From assembly GCF_024171995.1 (NCBI RefSeq), contig NZ_JAMTCT010000006.1, positions 1-64,000 on the forward strand: DNA of 64,000 nt, given 5' to 3'. Position numbers and translations under genes: made by a program. This DNA is from Promicromonospora umidemergens (GTDB lineage Bacteria; Actinomycetota; Actinomycetes; Actinomycetales; Cellulomonadaceae). A model generated the notes under the pieces. It was not told where the DNA came from and did not search any database. It saw nothing but the letters and a program-made list of their open reading frames with translations. Positions 16,073-25,428 of the stretch are shown here, piece by piece (within the stretch, counting starts at the first letter, position 1; each line of letters begins with the position of its first letter).

Positions 16073-16993
16073 ATGTCCGACCGTCACCTCATCGTCGGCG
16101 CAGGCCCCGTCGGCACCCACGTCGCAGCACTGCTGGCCGAGCGCGGTTCCCGCGTCGCCGTCGCCAGCCGTTCGGGGCGCAGCACCGGGATCGACGGCGT
16201 CGAGCACCTCGCCCTCGACGCCTCGGATGCCGACGCGCTGGCCCGCGCCGCCGAGGGCACCGACTACCTCTACAACTGCGCCAACCCGGCGGACTACACC
16301 CAGTGGGAGCGCGTCTGGCCACCGCTCGCGGCGTCGCTCCTGGCTGCGGCCGAGCGGTCCGGCGCCGTCTACGCGATCACCGGGACGCTCTACCCGTACG
16401 GCCCCGTCGACGTCCCGATCTCCGAGGACCTGCCCGACGCCGCCACCGACCACAAGGGGCGCCTCCGCGCCACGATGTGGGCGGACGCCAGGGCGGCGCA
16501 CGACGCCGGGCGGCTCCGCGCCGTCGAGATCCGCGGCTCCGACTACATGGGTCGCGGCGTCGGCGGCAACGGTCACATCTCGCGCCTGGTCCCCGACGCG
16601 TCGCGGGGCAGGCGCGCCATGATGATGGGCCGCACGGACCAGCCCCACACCTTCACCGACGTCGCGGACGCGGCCCGCACACTGGTCGCCGCCGCCGAGG
16701 ACCCGGGAGCGCACGGCCGGGTCTGGCACGTGCCGAGCAACCGCCCGGTGACGCAGGCCCAGGCCCTCACCGACGTCCTGGCGAGCGTCGGCAGGCCGCC
16801 GGTGCGGATCTCCTCCCTGCGCGGTGCCGCCCTGAGCGCCGTCGCCCTCGCCTCCCCCTTCATGCGGGAGATGCGGGAGATCATCTACCAGTGGGAGCGC
16901 CCGTACGTCCTGGACGACTCGGCCGCGCGCGCCCGCTTCGGCATCGCGCCGACGCCGTGGGACGAGGTCTGCCGCCGCACCGCACAGGGCTGA
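16073..16993 (+). CDS. NAD-dependent epimerase/dehydratase-like (SDR) protein
   Basis: 306 residues. The N-terminal Rossmann motif is HLIVGAGPVGTHVAALLAERG. An extended-SDR layout follows with YNCANPADYTQW and ITGTLYPYGP; the usual YxxxK is not clear, so catalysis may be atypical. Start ATG 16073 has GGAG 9 bases upstream; the frame is open to 16019. Being divergent from a TetR gene with shared operators, it is probably induced by a small molecule and may modify it. Nearest annotations would be NAD(P)-binding epimerase of unknown substrate. Confidence 0.8.
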   Translation: MSDRHLIVGAGPVGTHVAALLAERGSRVAVASRSGRSTGIDGVEHLALDASDADALARAAEGTDYLYNCANPADYTQWERVWPPLAASLLAAAERSGAVYAITGTLYPYGPVDVPISEDLPDAATDHKGRLRATMWADARAAHDAGRLRAVEIRGSDYMGRGVGGNGHISRLVPDASRGRRAMMMGRTDQPHTFTDVADAARTLVAAAEDPGAHGRVWHVPSNRPVTQAQALTDVLASVGRPPVRISSLRGAALSAVALASPFMREMREIIYQWERPYVLDDSAARARFGIAPTPWDEVCRRTAQG

Positions 16994-17054
16994 CGGCAGC
17001 CGGGGCGTGGACCGGCCGAACTTCGGGCCAGGAAACCCGCGTAGCATCGTCAGG

Positions 17055-19796
17055 ATGGCCTCCTCGCTCCCCGCAGCGCCGGCGGCGGCCACGCGGCACT
17101 TCGCCGACGACCTCCGGCAGCGCTCGGACACCGCGCTCGCCGCGCTCCTGCGCGCCCGTCCTGATCTTGCCGCGCCCTCTCCCTCGACGCTCCGGTCGCT
17201 CGCGGCCCGTGCCTCCAGCCGCACCTCGCTCGAGCGCGCCCTCGCGCGTGTCGACGCCCTGACCCTGCAGGTCCTTGAGGCGGTGCTCGCCCTGGAGCCG
17301 GTCCTGCGTCCGGTGCCCGAGCCCCCAGGACCCCGCGAGGTACCGGAGCTGAGCGAGGAGACCGCGCGGGACAGGGACGCCGGTGCGGCACCGCTGGCCG
17401 GTCCGCTCAGCGTCGACGTGGTCACCTGGGCGCTGGGCGGTGCGGCGGAGGAGCTACCTCGTGTCGCCGCCGCGGTCGGCCTCGCCGTCGAGCAGGCCCT
17501 GCTCTGGGACGCCGGCGGCCAGTACGGCGCCACCCTCGACCTGCGCACGGTGCCCGGCCTCGACGAGCTGCTCGGCCCGAACCCCGCCGGCCTCGGACCG
17601 CACCTCGACCCCGTCCCGGACGGGCTGCCCGAGGCCGTCGGGCACGCGCTCGGGTCCGCCCCCGGCCGGGCCGAGACCGCCGTGGCGCTCGACAAGCTCC
17701 TCGCCCAGGCGCCCCCCGGTGCTCGCGCGATCCTCGACGCGCTCGCCTGGGGGCCACCCGTCGGCGTCGTGCCTGCCGCGGGGTCCCGGCCACGGGACGC
17801 AGTGAACTGGCTAGTCACCGCACATCTCCTGGTGCGGTCGGACGCGCGGCACGTGGTGCTGCCGCGTCTGGTCGGGCTGGCGCTCCGCGACGGGCACACC
17901 CACCGCGAGCCGCGGACCCTCCCGCCCGAGCCGCAGGGCCGTGCCGTGCACACCACCACCGCCGACGCCGAGGCGGCCAGCGCGGCGCTGGAGCTCGTCC
18001 GGCGCGTGCGGCTGCTGCGTCAGGCCTGGGACGACAGCCCGCCGTCGGTCCTGCGGGCGGGCGGCCTGGGCGTGCGCGACCTGCGCCGGGTCGCCACGCA
18101 GCTGGAGACGGACGAGCGGGCGACGGCGTTCGTGGTCGAGGTCGCCGCGCTCGCCGGCCTGGTGCGGGACGACGGCGACGCGCCGCCGTCGTACGTGCCG
18201 ACGGTGACCGACTGGGACGACCTGGACGACGCCGCCCGCTGGGCGCGGCTCGTCGAGGCCTGGCTCGCCTCTCGCCGCGCCCCGTGGCTGGTGGGCTCGC
18301 GTGATGACAAGGGCGCGCTCCGGGCGCCGCTGTCGCCCGACCTGCAGCGGCCGTGGGTCCCCCGGCTGCGCACCGGCGTGCTGGGCGTGCTGGCGGGCGA
18401 GCCTGCCGGTGACATCGTCGTCGCCCCGACGCCCGAGGCCGTGGTCGAGGTGCTCACCTGGCGCACGCCCCGCTCGGTCCCGCCGGCCAGCGCCGTCGAG
18501 GGCTTGCTGGCCGAGGCGGAGTGGCTGGGCGTGACCGGTGCTGGTGCGCTGTCGACGCCGGGCCGCGCCCTCGTGCTCAGCCGGCGCGACGGGTCAGACG
18601 GGTCAGAAGCGCAGGTCGCTCCGGTGACCCGTGCGTCCGACCAGTCGGGGGACGGCGGACCCGCCGGCGCGCTACGGGCGGTCCTGCCGCACGAGGTGGA
18701 CGAGATCCTGCTCCAGGGCGACCTGACGGGGATCGTCCCTGGTCGTCCGTCACGCGACCTCGCGCGGCTGCTGGACCGGTCGACGGACGTCGAGTCCCGG
18801 GGCGCCGCGACGACCGTGCGGTTCAGCCCGGCGTCCGTCACCCGGGCGCTCGACCAGGGCGAGACGGCCGACGGCATGCTCGACGAGCTGGCCCACCGGT
18901 CCCCCGTCCCGGTCCCGCAGCCCCTGGAGTACCTGATCCGGGACACCGCTCGTCGGCACGGCGCGGTGCGGGTGGGCGCGGCGTCGTCGTACCTGCGGGC
19001 CGCGGACGCCACGGTGCTCGCCGGCCTCGAGCACGACCCGACGCTCGTCGGGCTCAACCTGGTGCGGCTGGCACCCACCGTGCTCGCGGCCTCCGTCCCC
19101 GCCGCCGCCCTGCACGAGGCGCTGCGCAAGCGCGGCCTGGTCTCGGCCCTCGAGGGCACGGACGGGCGGGTGCTCGTCGCACGCAAGGGCGTGACGGGCC
19201 GGGCCATGCCGGCCCCACGCTCGGCGGCCGCCATCCGGATGGGTACCGGGTCCGACGTCGTCGGCCGCGCTCCCGATCCGGAGGACCTGGTCGCCGAGCT
19301 GCGTGCGGTCGAGGACGCAGCGCGGGCCGGTGCGCGGGCCCGGGCCTCCGCCGCGGAGGTGGCGCGGTCGGCGGCGACGTCCGGCGGCGGTGCCCCGCTG
19401 CGTGGCTACCGGGTGGTCGCCAGCGTGCCCCGCAGTGCGGAGCCGACGCGAGAAGGACCACGACCTGGCGCCCTCGAGCCCTTGCCTGCAGCGGACACAC
19501 CCCGCCTGGACCGCGCAGTGAAGCCCATACCTGCCATCGGGGCCGAGGCGCTCGACGAGGACTCGGGAACACAGCACCCCGCCGATGGGTTGGCATTGCT
19601 ACGCGACGCGCTCCGCGACGGTTCCACGGTGATCGTCGAGGTGGCCGGACACACCGGCCGGCTGGAGCGCCGCGAGCTGAAGCCCCTGAACCTTGACGGC
19701 GGACGGCTCCGTGCTCTCGACCCGGACCGAGAGGCCGAGCTGACGATCGCCGTCCACCGCATCGCGGCCGTCCTACCGACGTCGCCCGCGCCGTAA
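17055..19796 (+). CDS. Helicase-associated protein (XPB/Ssl2-like helical and helicase_C_3 domains)
   Basis: 913 residues. No Walker A or DEAH motif is visible, so it is not itself a helicase. Segments such as DLRQRSDTALAALLRARPDL at the N-terminus and the C-terminal VLPHEVDEILLQGDLTGIVP and FSPASVTRALDQGETADGM are typical of the actinobacterial protein annotated as helicase C-terminal domain-containing and always found beside XPB. A TAGCAT box (17042-17047) places transcription start at about the ATG, so the mRNA may be leaderless. It is 42 bases upstream of the XPB gene, in the same operon; a loading or regulatory partner for XPB is the obvious inference. Confidence 0.8.
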   Translation: MASSLPAAPAAATRHFADDLRQRSDTALAALLRARPDLAAPSPSTLRSLAARASSRTSLERALARVDALTLQVLEAVLALEPVLRPVPEPPGPREVPELSEETARDRDAGAAPLAGPLSVDVVTWALGGAAEELPRVAAAVGLAVEQALLWDAGGQYGATLDLRTVPGLDELLGPNPAGLGPHLDPVPDGLPEAVGHALGSAPGRAETAVALDKLLAQAPPGARAILDALAWGPPVGVVPAAGSRPRDAVNWLVTAHLLVRSDARHVVLPRLVGLALRDGHTHREPRTLPPEPQGRAVHTTTADAEAASAALELVRRVRLLRQAWDDSPPSVLRAGGLGVRDLRRVATQLETDERATAFVVEVAALAGLVRDDGDAPPSYVPTVTDWDDLDDAARWARLVEAWLASRRAPWLVGSRDDKGALRAPLSPDLQRPWVPRLRTGVLGVLAGEPAGDIVVAPTPEAVVEVLTWRTPRSVPPASAVEGLLAEAEWLGVTGAGALSTPGRALVLSRRDGSDGSEAQVAPVTRASDQSGDGGPAGALRAVLPHEVDEILLQGDLTGIVPGRPSRDLARLLDRSTDVESRGAATTVRFSPASVTRALDQGETADGMLDELAHRSPVPVPQPLEYLIRDTARRHGAVRVGAASSYLRAADATVLAGLEHDPTLVGLNLVRLAPTVLAASVPAAALHEALRKRGLVSALEGTDGRVLVARKGVTGRAMPAPRSAAAIRMGTGSDVVGRAPDPEDLVAELRAVEDAARAGARARASAAEVARSAATSGGGAPLRGYRVVASVPRSAEPTREGPRPGALEPLPAADTPRLDRAVKPIPAIGAEALDEDSGTQHPADGLALLRDALRDGSTVIVEVAGHTGRLERRELKPLNLDGGRLRALDPDREAELTIAVHRIAAVLPTSPAP

Positions 19797-19838
19797 GGCG
19801 CAGCAGAGCAAGACCAGAGCAAGACTGAGGGAGTATCC

Positions 19839-21536
19839 ATGCCCGACGGCCCGTTGATCGTGCAGAGCGACAAGACGCTGCTGCTGGAGGTCGACCACCC
19901 GAGCGCCGAGCAGGCGCGACGCTCCATCGCGCCGTTCGCCGAGCTCGAGCGCGCGCCAGAGCACGTGCACACCTACCGCCTCACCGCGCTGGGCCTGTGG
20001 AACGCGCGTGCCGCAGGCCACGACGCGGAGCAGGTGGTCAGCACGCTCATCGAGTTCAGCCGCTACCCGGTGCCGCACGCGCTGCTGGTCGACGTCGCCG
20101 AGACGATGGCCCGCTACGGGCGCCTCCAGCTGGTGCAGGACCCGGCGCACGGCCTCGTGCTGCGCTCCACCGACCGGGCCGTCCTCGCGGAGGTGCTGAA
20201 GTCACGGCGTACCGCCGGCCTGGTCGGCGAGCGCCTGGACGACGCGACGGTGGCGGTGCACCCCTCAGAGCGTGGCCACCTCAAGCAGGTCCTCGTCAAG
20301 CTCGGCTGGCCGGCCGAGGACCTGGCGGGCTACGTCGACGGCGAGAAGCACCCGATCGAGCTGAGCCCCGTCACCAAGCCCCGGACCGAGCACGAGAAGG
20401 CCGCGGCCTGGGAGATGCGGCCCTACCAGGCGCAGGCCGTGGACGGGTTCTGGCATGGCGGCTCGGGCGTCGTGGTGCTGCCCTGCGGCGCCGGCAAGAC
20501 GATCGTCGGCGCCGGCGCGATGGCGAAGTCTGGCACGACGACGCTCATCCTCGTCACCAACACCGTGAGCGCACGCCAGTGGCGCGACGAGCTGGTGCGC
20601 CGCACGACGCTGACCGAGGACGAGATCGGCGAGTACTCCGGCGCCCGCAAGGAGATCAAGCCGGTCACCATCGCCACGTACCAGGTGCTGACCACCAAGC
20701 GGAAGGGCGTCTACACGCACCTCGAGCTGCTCGACGCCCGCGACTGGGGCCTCGTGCTGTACGACGAGGTGCACCTGCTGCCCGCCCCGGTCTTCCGGAT
20801 GACGGCGGACCTCCAGGCCCGGCGTCGCCTGGGTCTGACCGCCACCCTGGTGCGCGAGGACGGCCGGGAGGACGAGGTGTTCAGCCTCATCGGGCCCAAG
20901 CGGTTCGACGCGCCGTGGAAGGACATCGAGGCCCAGGGCTACATCGCGCCCGCCGACTGCGTGGAGGTGCGGCTCACGCTCCCCGAGAGCGAGCGCATGA
21001 CGTATGCGACGGCCGAGATGGAGGACAAGTACCGGCTCGCCGCGTCGGCGTCGGGCAAGAAGAAGGTGGTGGAGCAGATCGTGGCCCGCCACCCGGACGA
21101 CCAGGTCCTCGTGATCGGGCAGTACATCGACCAGCTCGAAGAGCTCGCCGAGCACCTCGGCGCGCCGATCATCACCGGAGCGACCACCACCAAGGAGCGG
21201 CAGCGGCTGTTCGGGGCGTTCCGCGAGGGCGAGATCTCACGCCTCGTGGTGAGCAAGGTCGCCAACTACTCGGTGGACCTGCCCGAGGCGTCGGTGGCGA
21301 TCCAGGTCTCGGGTTCGTTCGGTTCACGGCAGGAGGAGGCGCAGCGCCTCGGGCGCATCATGCGCCCAAAGGCCGACGGCCGTACCGCGCACTTCTACGC
21401 CGTCGTCGCGCGGGACACCGTGGACCAGGACTTCGCCGCCCACCGGCAGCGATTCCTGGCCGAGCAGGGGTACGCCTATCGCATCCTGGACGCCGAGGAC
21501 CTGGACGAGTCGCCTGCCGACTCGTCGGCCCTCTGA
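19839..21536 (+). CDS. DNA repair helicase XPB (bacterial type)
   Basis: 565 residues, superfamily 2 helicase. Residues 1-180 form the N-terminal XPB domains. The motor has Walker A LPCGAGKTIVGA (about 214-225), motif Ia VTNTVSARQW, DEVH box (309-312), motif III GLTATL, the XPB RED loop LVREDGRED and the C-terminal motor VVSKVANYSVDLPEA with motif VI QEEAQRLGRIMRP. Bacterial XPB is a 3'-5' DNA helicase described in Mycobacterium; its role in repair is not fully settled. ATG 19839 follows GGGAG. The gene is the second of a two-gene unit. Confidence 0.93.
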   Translation: MPDGPLIVQSDKTLLLEVDHPSAEQARRSIAPFAELERAPEHVHTYRLTALGLWNARAAGHDAEQVVSTLIEFSRYPVPHALLVDVAETMARYGRLQLVQDPAHGLVLRSTDRAVLAEVLKSRRTAGLVGERLDDATVAVHPSERGHLKQVLVKLGWPAEDLAGYVDGEKHPIELSPVTKPRTEHEKAAAWEMRPYQAQAVDGFWHGGSGVVVLPCGAGKTIVGAGAMAKSGTTTLILVTNTVSARQWRDELVRRTTLTEDEIGEYSGARKEIKPVTIATYQVLTTKRKGVYTHLELLDARDWGLVLYDEVHLLPAPVFRMTADLQARRRLGLTATLVREDGREDEVFSLIGPKRFDAPWKDIEAQGYIAPADCVEVRLTLPESERMTYATAEMEDKYRLAASASGKKKVVEQIVARHPDDQVLVIGQYIDQLEELAEHLGAPIITGATTTKERQRLFGAFREGEISRLVVSKVANYSVDLPEASVAIQVSGSFGSRQEEAQRLGRIMRPKADGRTAHFYAVVARDTVDQDFAAHRQRFLAEQGYAYRILDAEDLDESPADSSAL

Positions 21537-21575
21537 CGTCTGCCCTGCTCACACCGGGCATTTACCTGAGGATTC

Positions 21576-21591
21576 GTTGCATATACGCAAC
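21576..21591. promoter_or_regulatory. Palindrome before the TPM-domain gene
   Basis: GTTGCATATACGCAAC, a 5-6-5 inverted repeat, lies 50 bases before the GTG of the TPM gene in otherwise GC-rich DNA. It may be an operator or part of a promoter with TATACG as -10. Confidence 0.35.
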
Positions 21592-21640
21592 TTTGCCCTC
21601 TCCGATTGCGAGGACTTGAACCCGGGGTGACGATCGGGAC

Positions 21641-23872
21641 GTGATCGAGTCCCCAGCAAGACCCGAGCATCCGTACCAGCCCAGCACCAGCTCCTCCGGG
21701 GGATGGGTCGTCGTGGCTCTCGCAGGCCTCGTCGGGATCGTTCTGGCGGCCACGGCCCCGGCCCCGGCCGCCGACGCGACGGTCGCCGCACCGCCGGAGC
21801 CGCGGCCGTCCGTCTCGCCACGGCTCTCCGCCGCGGTCCAGGCAGAGCTGATGTCGGACGTGCTGCCCGCGTCGCCGCCGATCACGATCACCGACCCGGT
21901 GACGGACGGCACCGGCGCGCTCAGCGACACGGCGCGCCGGGGCGTGCGGGTCGCCCTCGGCCGGCTCGCCGACGAGTCCGACCTGCGCATGTTCGTCGTG
22001 TACATCGAGAGCTTCGACGGTACCGAGCCCGTGGACTGGGCCAACGCGAGCTCCAACCAGTCCGGGCTCGGCACGGAGGACCTGCTGCTGGCCATCGCGA
22101 CCGCCGACCGCGAGTTCGGCCTGTCCGCGCCCAGCAACGTCCCGCTCACCGCAGCGGAGCTGGGCGCGATCGACGACGCCGTGGCTGCCGCGATCGAGGA
22201 CGAGCGGTGGGCACCCGCCGCGATCAGTGCCGCCGACACGGTCCGGCAGTCCACCGCGGCCACGGTCAGCCCTCTTCTCGTCGCCGGCACCGTCGTGGGT
22301 GGCCTCCTGGTCCTTGCCACCCTCGGGTACGTCCTGTGGCGCCTCGTCCGGACGCGGCTGGCCCGGCTCGCGGCCACCTCTCCCGCTTCCGGTGGCCCGA
22401 CGCCGGACGAGCTCGCCGACCTGTCCCTCACCGAGCTGGACGAGCGGGCCGCCACGGCCCTGGTCGGCATCGACGACGCGCTCAAGACCTGCGAGCAGGA
22501 GCTCGGCTTCGCCCGTGCGGAGCTGGGCGCCGACGCGACGCGGGACTTCGAGCTGATCCTTGCGCGCGCCGCCGCCGACGTCCGGCAGGCGTTCGCGATC
22601 CGGCAGGCGCTGGACGACGCCGCGCAGGCGGAGCAGGCGCGCCTGGAGGACGCGGGGGTGGACGCGGAGCCCGAGGACACCCGGCCGGACGAAGCAGGCA
22701 CCGGGCCGGCGGACGCGGCGCGGCGCACCCGGCTGTCCCGGGTGGTCGCGCTGTGCGAGAGCGCCGCCGACACGCTCGACGCGCGCACCCGCGCGTTCGA
22801 CGACCTGCGCCGCCTGCAGCAGCGCGCGCCCGACCTGCTGGCCGACGTCGACGCCCGTGAGCCGGAGGTGGCCGGCCGGGTGGCCACCGCGCGCGCCCTG
22901 CTGGAGCGGCTCGCGGACAGGTACCCCGAGCACACGCTGGCGATGGTCTCGGGCAACCCGGAGCAGGCCGAGCTGCTGCTCGTCAATGCCAAGGAGGCGG
23001 TGAACGCCGGACGCTCCGTCCTCGAGTCCGGGCAGAAGGCCGTCGCCGTCGCGCACGCGCGGGGCGCGCAGAACGCGCTCGGCCAGGCGGTGATGCTGCT
23101 CGACGCCGTCGACGCCATCCAGACGCATCTCGAGGAGGCGGCCGGCCGGCTGGACAAGTCGATAGCGTCGCTGACCCAGGACGTGGTCGCCGCCCGGGCC
23201 GTCGAGGGCGACTTCCGCGTCACCCTCGCCCGCACCGCCGCCCAGGCCTCGCTCAAGCACGTCGAGATGATGCGCGAAGGCGGTGACCCGCTCGCCGGGC
23301 TGCAGCGCATCGCCGCGGCGGAGGCCTCGCTCGACGCCGCCCTCGCCGATACGCGGGACGACGCCGAGGTCGCGGCGCGGGCCTCGGCGCTGCTGCGCGA
23401 CACTCTCCGCCGCGTCGACGAACAGCTCCGGCAGACCGCCGACTTCGTCGCCACGCGCCGCGGCGCCATCGGCTCGTCGGCCCGGACCCGGCTCGCCGAG
23501 GCGGCCCGGCTGGGCGACTCCGCCCGCTCCGGCCAGCCGGCCGGCCCCGCCGCGGCACTCAGCGAGGCCCAGCGCGCTAACCAGCTCGTGCAGGAGGCCG
23601 CGCGGCTCGCCCGCGAGGACGCGGACGTCGCCGTGACGGCCACCGTCCAGCCGGATCCCGACGCCGGTACCGTCGAGGAGAACGGCCCCATCACCGGCGG
23701 CATGCTGCTCGGCGGCATCCTGCTGGACCCGAACGTCGTGCGCACCCGCAGGCGCGCCCCCACGTCGAGGATCGGCGGCGGCTTCGGCGGAGGCGGGTTC
23801 GGCGGCGGGCGGCCCGACGCGCTCCGGAAGCTGGGCATCGTCCGGACCTGGTGGCCGGCGTCGGCACGATAG
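21641..23872 (+). CDS. TPM-domain membrane protein
   Basis: 743 residues from GTG 21641. An N-terminal hydrophobic segment (WVVVALAGLVGIVLAATAPA) acts as signal or anchor. A TPM (Psb32/MOLO-1) domain (about 75-205) has ITDPVTDGTGALSD and LLLAIATADREFGL. A second membrane helix (LLVAGTVVGGLLVLATLGYV, about 212) leads to a long Ala-rich coiled-coil region with repeated helical units (about 245-690) and a Gly-rich end (GGGFGGGGFGGGRP). TPM domains sit on the extracytoplasmic side; the rest should be cytoplasmic. Function in actinobacteria is unknown. The gene is monocistronic, ending at a large palindrome shared with the convergent NYN gene. Confidence 0.8.
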   Translation: MIESPARPEHPYQPSTSSSGGWVVVALAGLVGIVLAATAPAPAADATVAAPPEPRPSVSPRLSAAVQAELMSDVLPASPPITITDPVTDGTGALSDTARRGVRVALGRLADESDLRMFVVYIESFDGTEPVDWANASSNQSGLGTEDLLLAIATADREFGLSAPSNVPLTAAELGAIDDAVAAAIEDERWAPAAISAADTVRQSTAATVSPLLVAGTVVGGLLVLATLGYVLWRLVRTRLARLAATSPASGGPTPDELADLSLTELDERAATALVGIDDALKTCEQELGFARAELGADATRDFELILARAAADVRQAFAIRQALDDAAQAEQARLEDAGVDAEPEDTRPDEAGTGPADAARRTRLSRVVALCESAADTLDARTRAFDDLRRLQQRAPDLLADVDAREPEVAGRVATARALLERLADRYPEHTLAMVSGNPEQAELLLVNAKEAVNAGRSVLESGQKAVAVAHARGAQNALGQAVMLLDAVDAIQTHLEEAAGRLDKSIASLTQDVVAARAVEGDFRVTLARTAAQASLKHVEMMREGGDPLAGLQRIAAAEASLDAALADTRDDAEVAARASALLRDTLRRVDEQLRQTADFVATRRGAIGSSARTRLAEAARLGDSARSGQPAGPAAALSEAQRANQLVQEAARLAREDADVAVTATVQPDPDAGTVEENGPITGGMLLGGILLDPNVVRTRRRAPTSRIGGGFGGGGFGGGRPDALRKLGIVRTWWPASAR

Positions 23873-23894
23873 CGGGCAGCGTGTCGACTCCCGT

Positions 23895-23956
23895 GGTCGG
23901 CAGAAGGTCAGGTGGTCGGTAGCTCGAGCTGCCGATCACCTGACCTTCTGCCGACC
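23895..23956. terminator. 62-bp palindrome, bidirectional terminator
   Basis: A 25-bp stem (23895-23919 against 23932-23956, one G/A difference) closed by the palindromic centre AGCTCGAGCT. It lies between the convergent TPM and NYN genes and should terminate both. The core is shared with the terminator at 47424-47453. Confidence 0.85.
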
Positions 23957-23979
23957 ATGCGAGCCCTGCCCCCGCCCAG

Positions 23980-24573
23980 CTACAGGTAGCGCAGCGGGTC
24001 GAACTCCTCGATCGGGATGATCCGGACGCGCGGCAGCATGGTGGTGAAGGCGTCGGCGTCGGCCTCGAGGTCGTACATGACCAGGCCACGCTGCTCCAGC
24101 TCCGTGAACCGGGCGTTGACGAACTCCCGGAAGCCGAGCAGGCCCACGCGGCGGTCGTCGTCCTCGAGCAGCGCCTCGATCTGCGGCAGGAAGTCGCCGT
24201 CGTGGCTCGCGAGCAGCACGTCGCCGGGCCGGTCCATCAGCGCGTCGAGGGTGCGCTGGATACCGACGTCGACGACCTTCTCCGAGCCCTGCGCGGCCAG
24301 CGGGATGGGCTTGTAGCCCATGGCGAGCAGCGCCTGCACGAACGGCATCGGCATCTGGCCCGATGTCGCGTTGAGGAAGAACAGCGGCACCACGTCCTGC
24401 GACCACACCTTCTCCGCGAACGCGGAGATGCGGTCCCAGCGGGGCCGCTCCTCGGGTGCCGGACGGCGGTTCAGCACGTTCATGCCGAGCGTGGCGTCGA
24501 TGTTCTCACCGTCGACGATGAGGTACGTGCGCCGGGGCATCTGCCCTGGAACCTGCGGGAACGGTGCTGACAT
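23980..24573 (-). CDS. NYN-domain (LabA/DUF88-like) predicted ribonuclease
   Basis: 197 residues. The PIN-like NYN core shows the acidic residues of the family: TYLIVDGENIDATLG (Asp/Glu near residue 21), DVGIQRTLDALMDR and VLLASHDGDFLPQIEALL. NYN proteins are predicted metal-dependent RNases acting in RNA turnover. ATG 24573 is chosen because homology starts at PRRTYLIVDG; the open frame extends far upstream, antisense to the response-regulator gene, and is a shadow. It is convergent with the TPM gene and divergent from the two-component system. Confidence 0.85.
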   Translation of the reverse strand: MSAPFPQVPGQMPRRTYLIVDGENIDATLGMNVLNRRPAPEERPRWDRISAFAEKVWSQDVVPLFFLNATSGQMPMPFVQALLAMGYKPIPLAAQGSEKVVDVGIQRTLDALMDRPGDVLLASHDGDFLPQIEALLEDDDRRVGLLGFREFVNARFTELEQRGLVMYDLEADADAFTTMLPRVRIIPIEEFDPLRYL

Positions 24574-24702
24574 GCTCCACAGCCTAGCGGCGGGGCAGAT
24601 GGCGGGGCAGATAGCGGGCCGGACCGGTCGCCCTCCCGACACCTGGGCGATTTCCCGGGCGAATCTCAGGCACCGTTCAGAAACCGGTCGCACACTGGAA
24701 AC

Positions 24703-25428
24703 ATGGCTACTCCTGAGGCGCGTCTCGTCGTGGTCGACGACGAACCGAACATCCGTGAGCTCTTGTCCACCTCCCTGCGCTTCGCGGGCTTCGAGGTGCA
24801 TGCGGCTGCGGACGGCAACGGCGCCCTTCAGCTCGTCCGCGACGTCGAGCCCGACCTCGTGGTGCTCGACGTGATGCTCCCCGACATGGACGGCTTCACC
24901 GTGACGCGCCGCATGCGCGCGACCGGTCGGCACACGCCCGTCGTCTTCCTCACGGCGAAGGACGACACGCAGGACAAGGTGCAGGGCCTGACCGTCGGCG
25001 GCGACGACTACGTGACCAAGCCGTTCAGCCTCGAAGAGGTGGTGGCCCGGATCCGCGCGGTGCTGCGCCGCACGGGGGTGCCCACCCCCGAGGAGGAGGC
25101 GGTGCTGCACGTCGGCGACCTGGAGATGGACGAGGACTCGCACGAGGTGCGCCGCGCCGGCATCGAGGTGGACCTGTCCCCCACTGAGTTCAAGCTCTTG
25201 CGCTACCTCATGCTCAACTCCGGGCGCGTGCTGTCCAAGGCGCAGATCCTGGACCACGTGTGGCAGTACGACTGGGGCGGGGACGCGAACATCGTCGAGT
25301 CCTACATCTCCTACCTGCGGCGCAAGATCGACACCCTGGAGATCGACGGCGAGCCGCTGCCGCCCCTGATCCACACCAAGCGCGGCGTGGGGTACCTGCT
25401 CCGCGCCCCCCAGCCCGCCCGTGCTTGA
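24703..25428 (+). CDS. OmpR/PhoB-family response regulator
   Basis: 241 residues. The receiver domain has the acidic pair VVDDEPNIRE, phospho-acceptor Asp in LVVLDVMLPDMDG, and Lys in DDYVTKPFSLEEV. The C-terminal winged helix ends YISYLRRKID ... LIHTKRGVGYLLRAP. It is closest in style to mycobacterial TcrX/TrcR/PrrA regulators, without certainty. It overlaps the sensor kinase gene by 8 bases, so the two are one operon. Signal and targets unknown. Confidence 0.93.
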   Translation: MATPEARLVVVDDEPNIRELLSTSLRFAGFEVHAAADGNGALQLVRDVEPDLVVLDVMLPDMDGFTVTRRMRATGRHTPVVFLTAKDDTQDKVQGLTVGGDDYVTKPFSLEEVVARIRAVLRRTGVPTPEEEAVLHVGDLEMDEDSHEVRRAGIEVDLSPTEFKLLRYLMLNSGRVLSKAQILDHVWQYDWGGDANIVESYISYLRRKIDTLEIDGEPLPPLIHTKRGVGYLLRAPQPARA

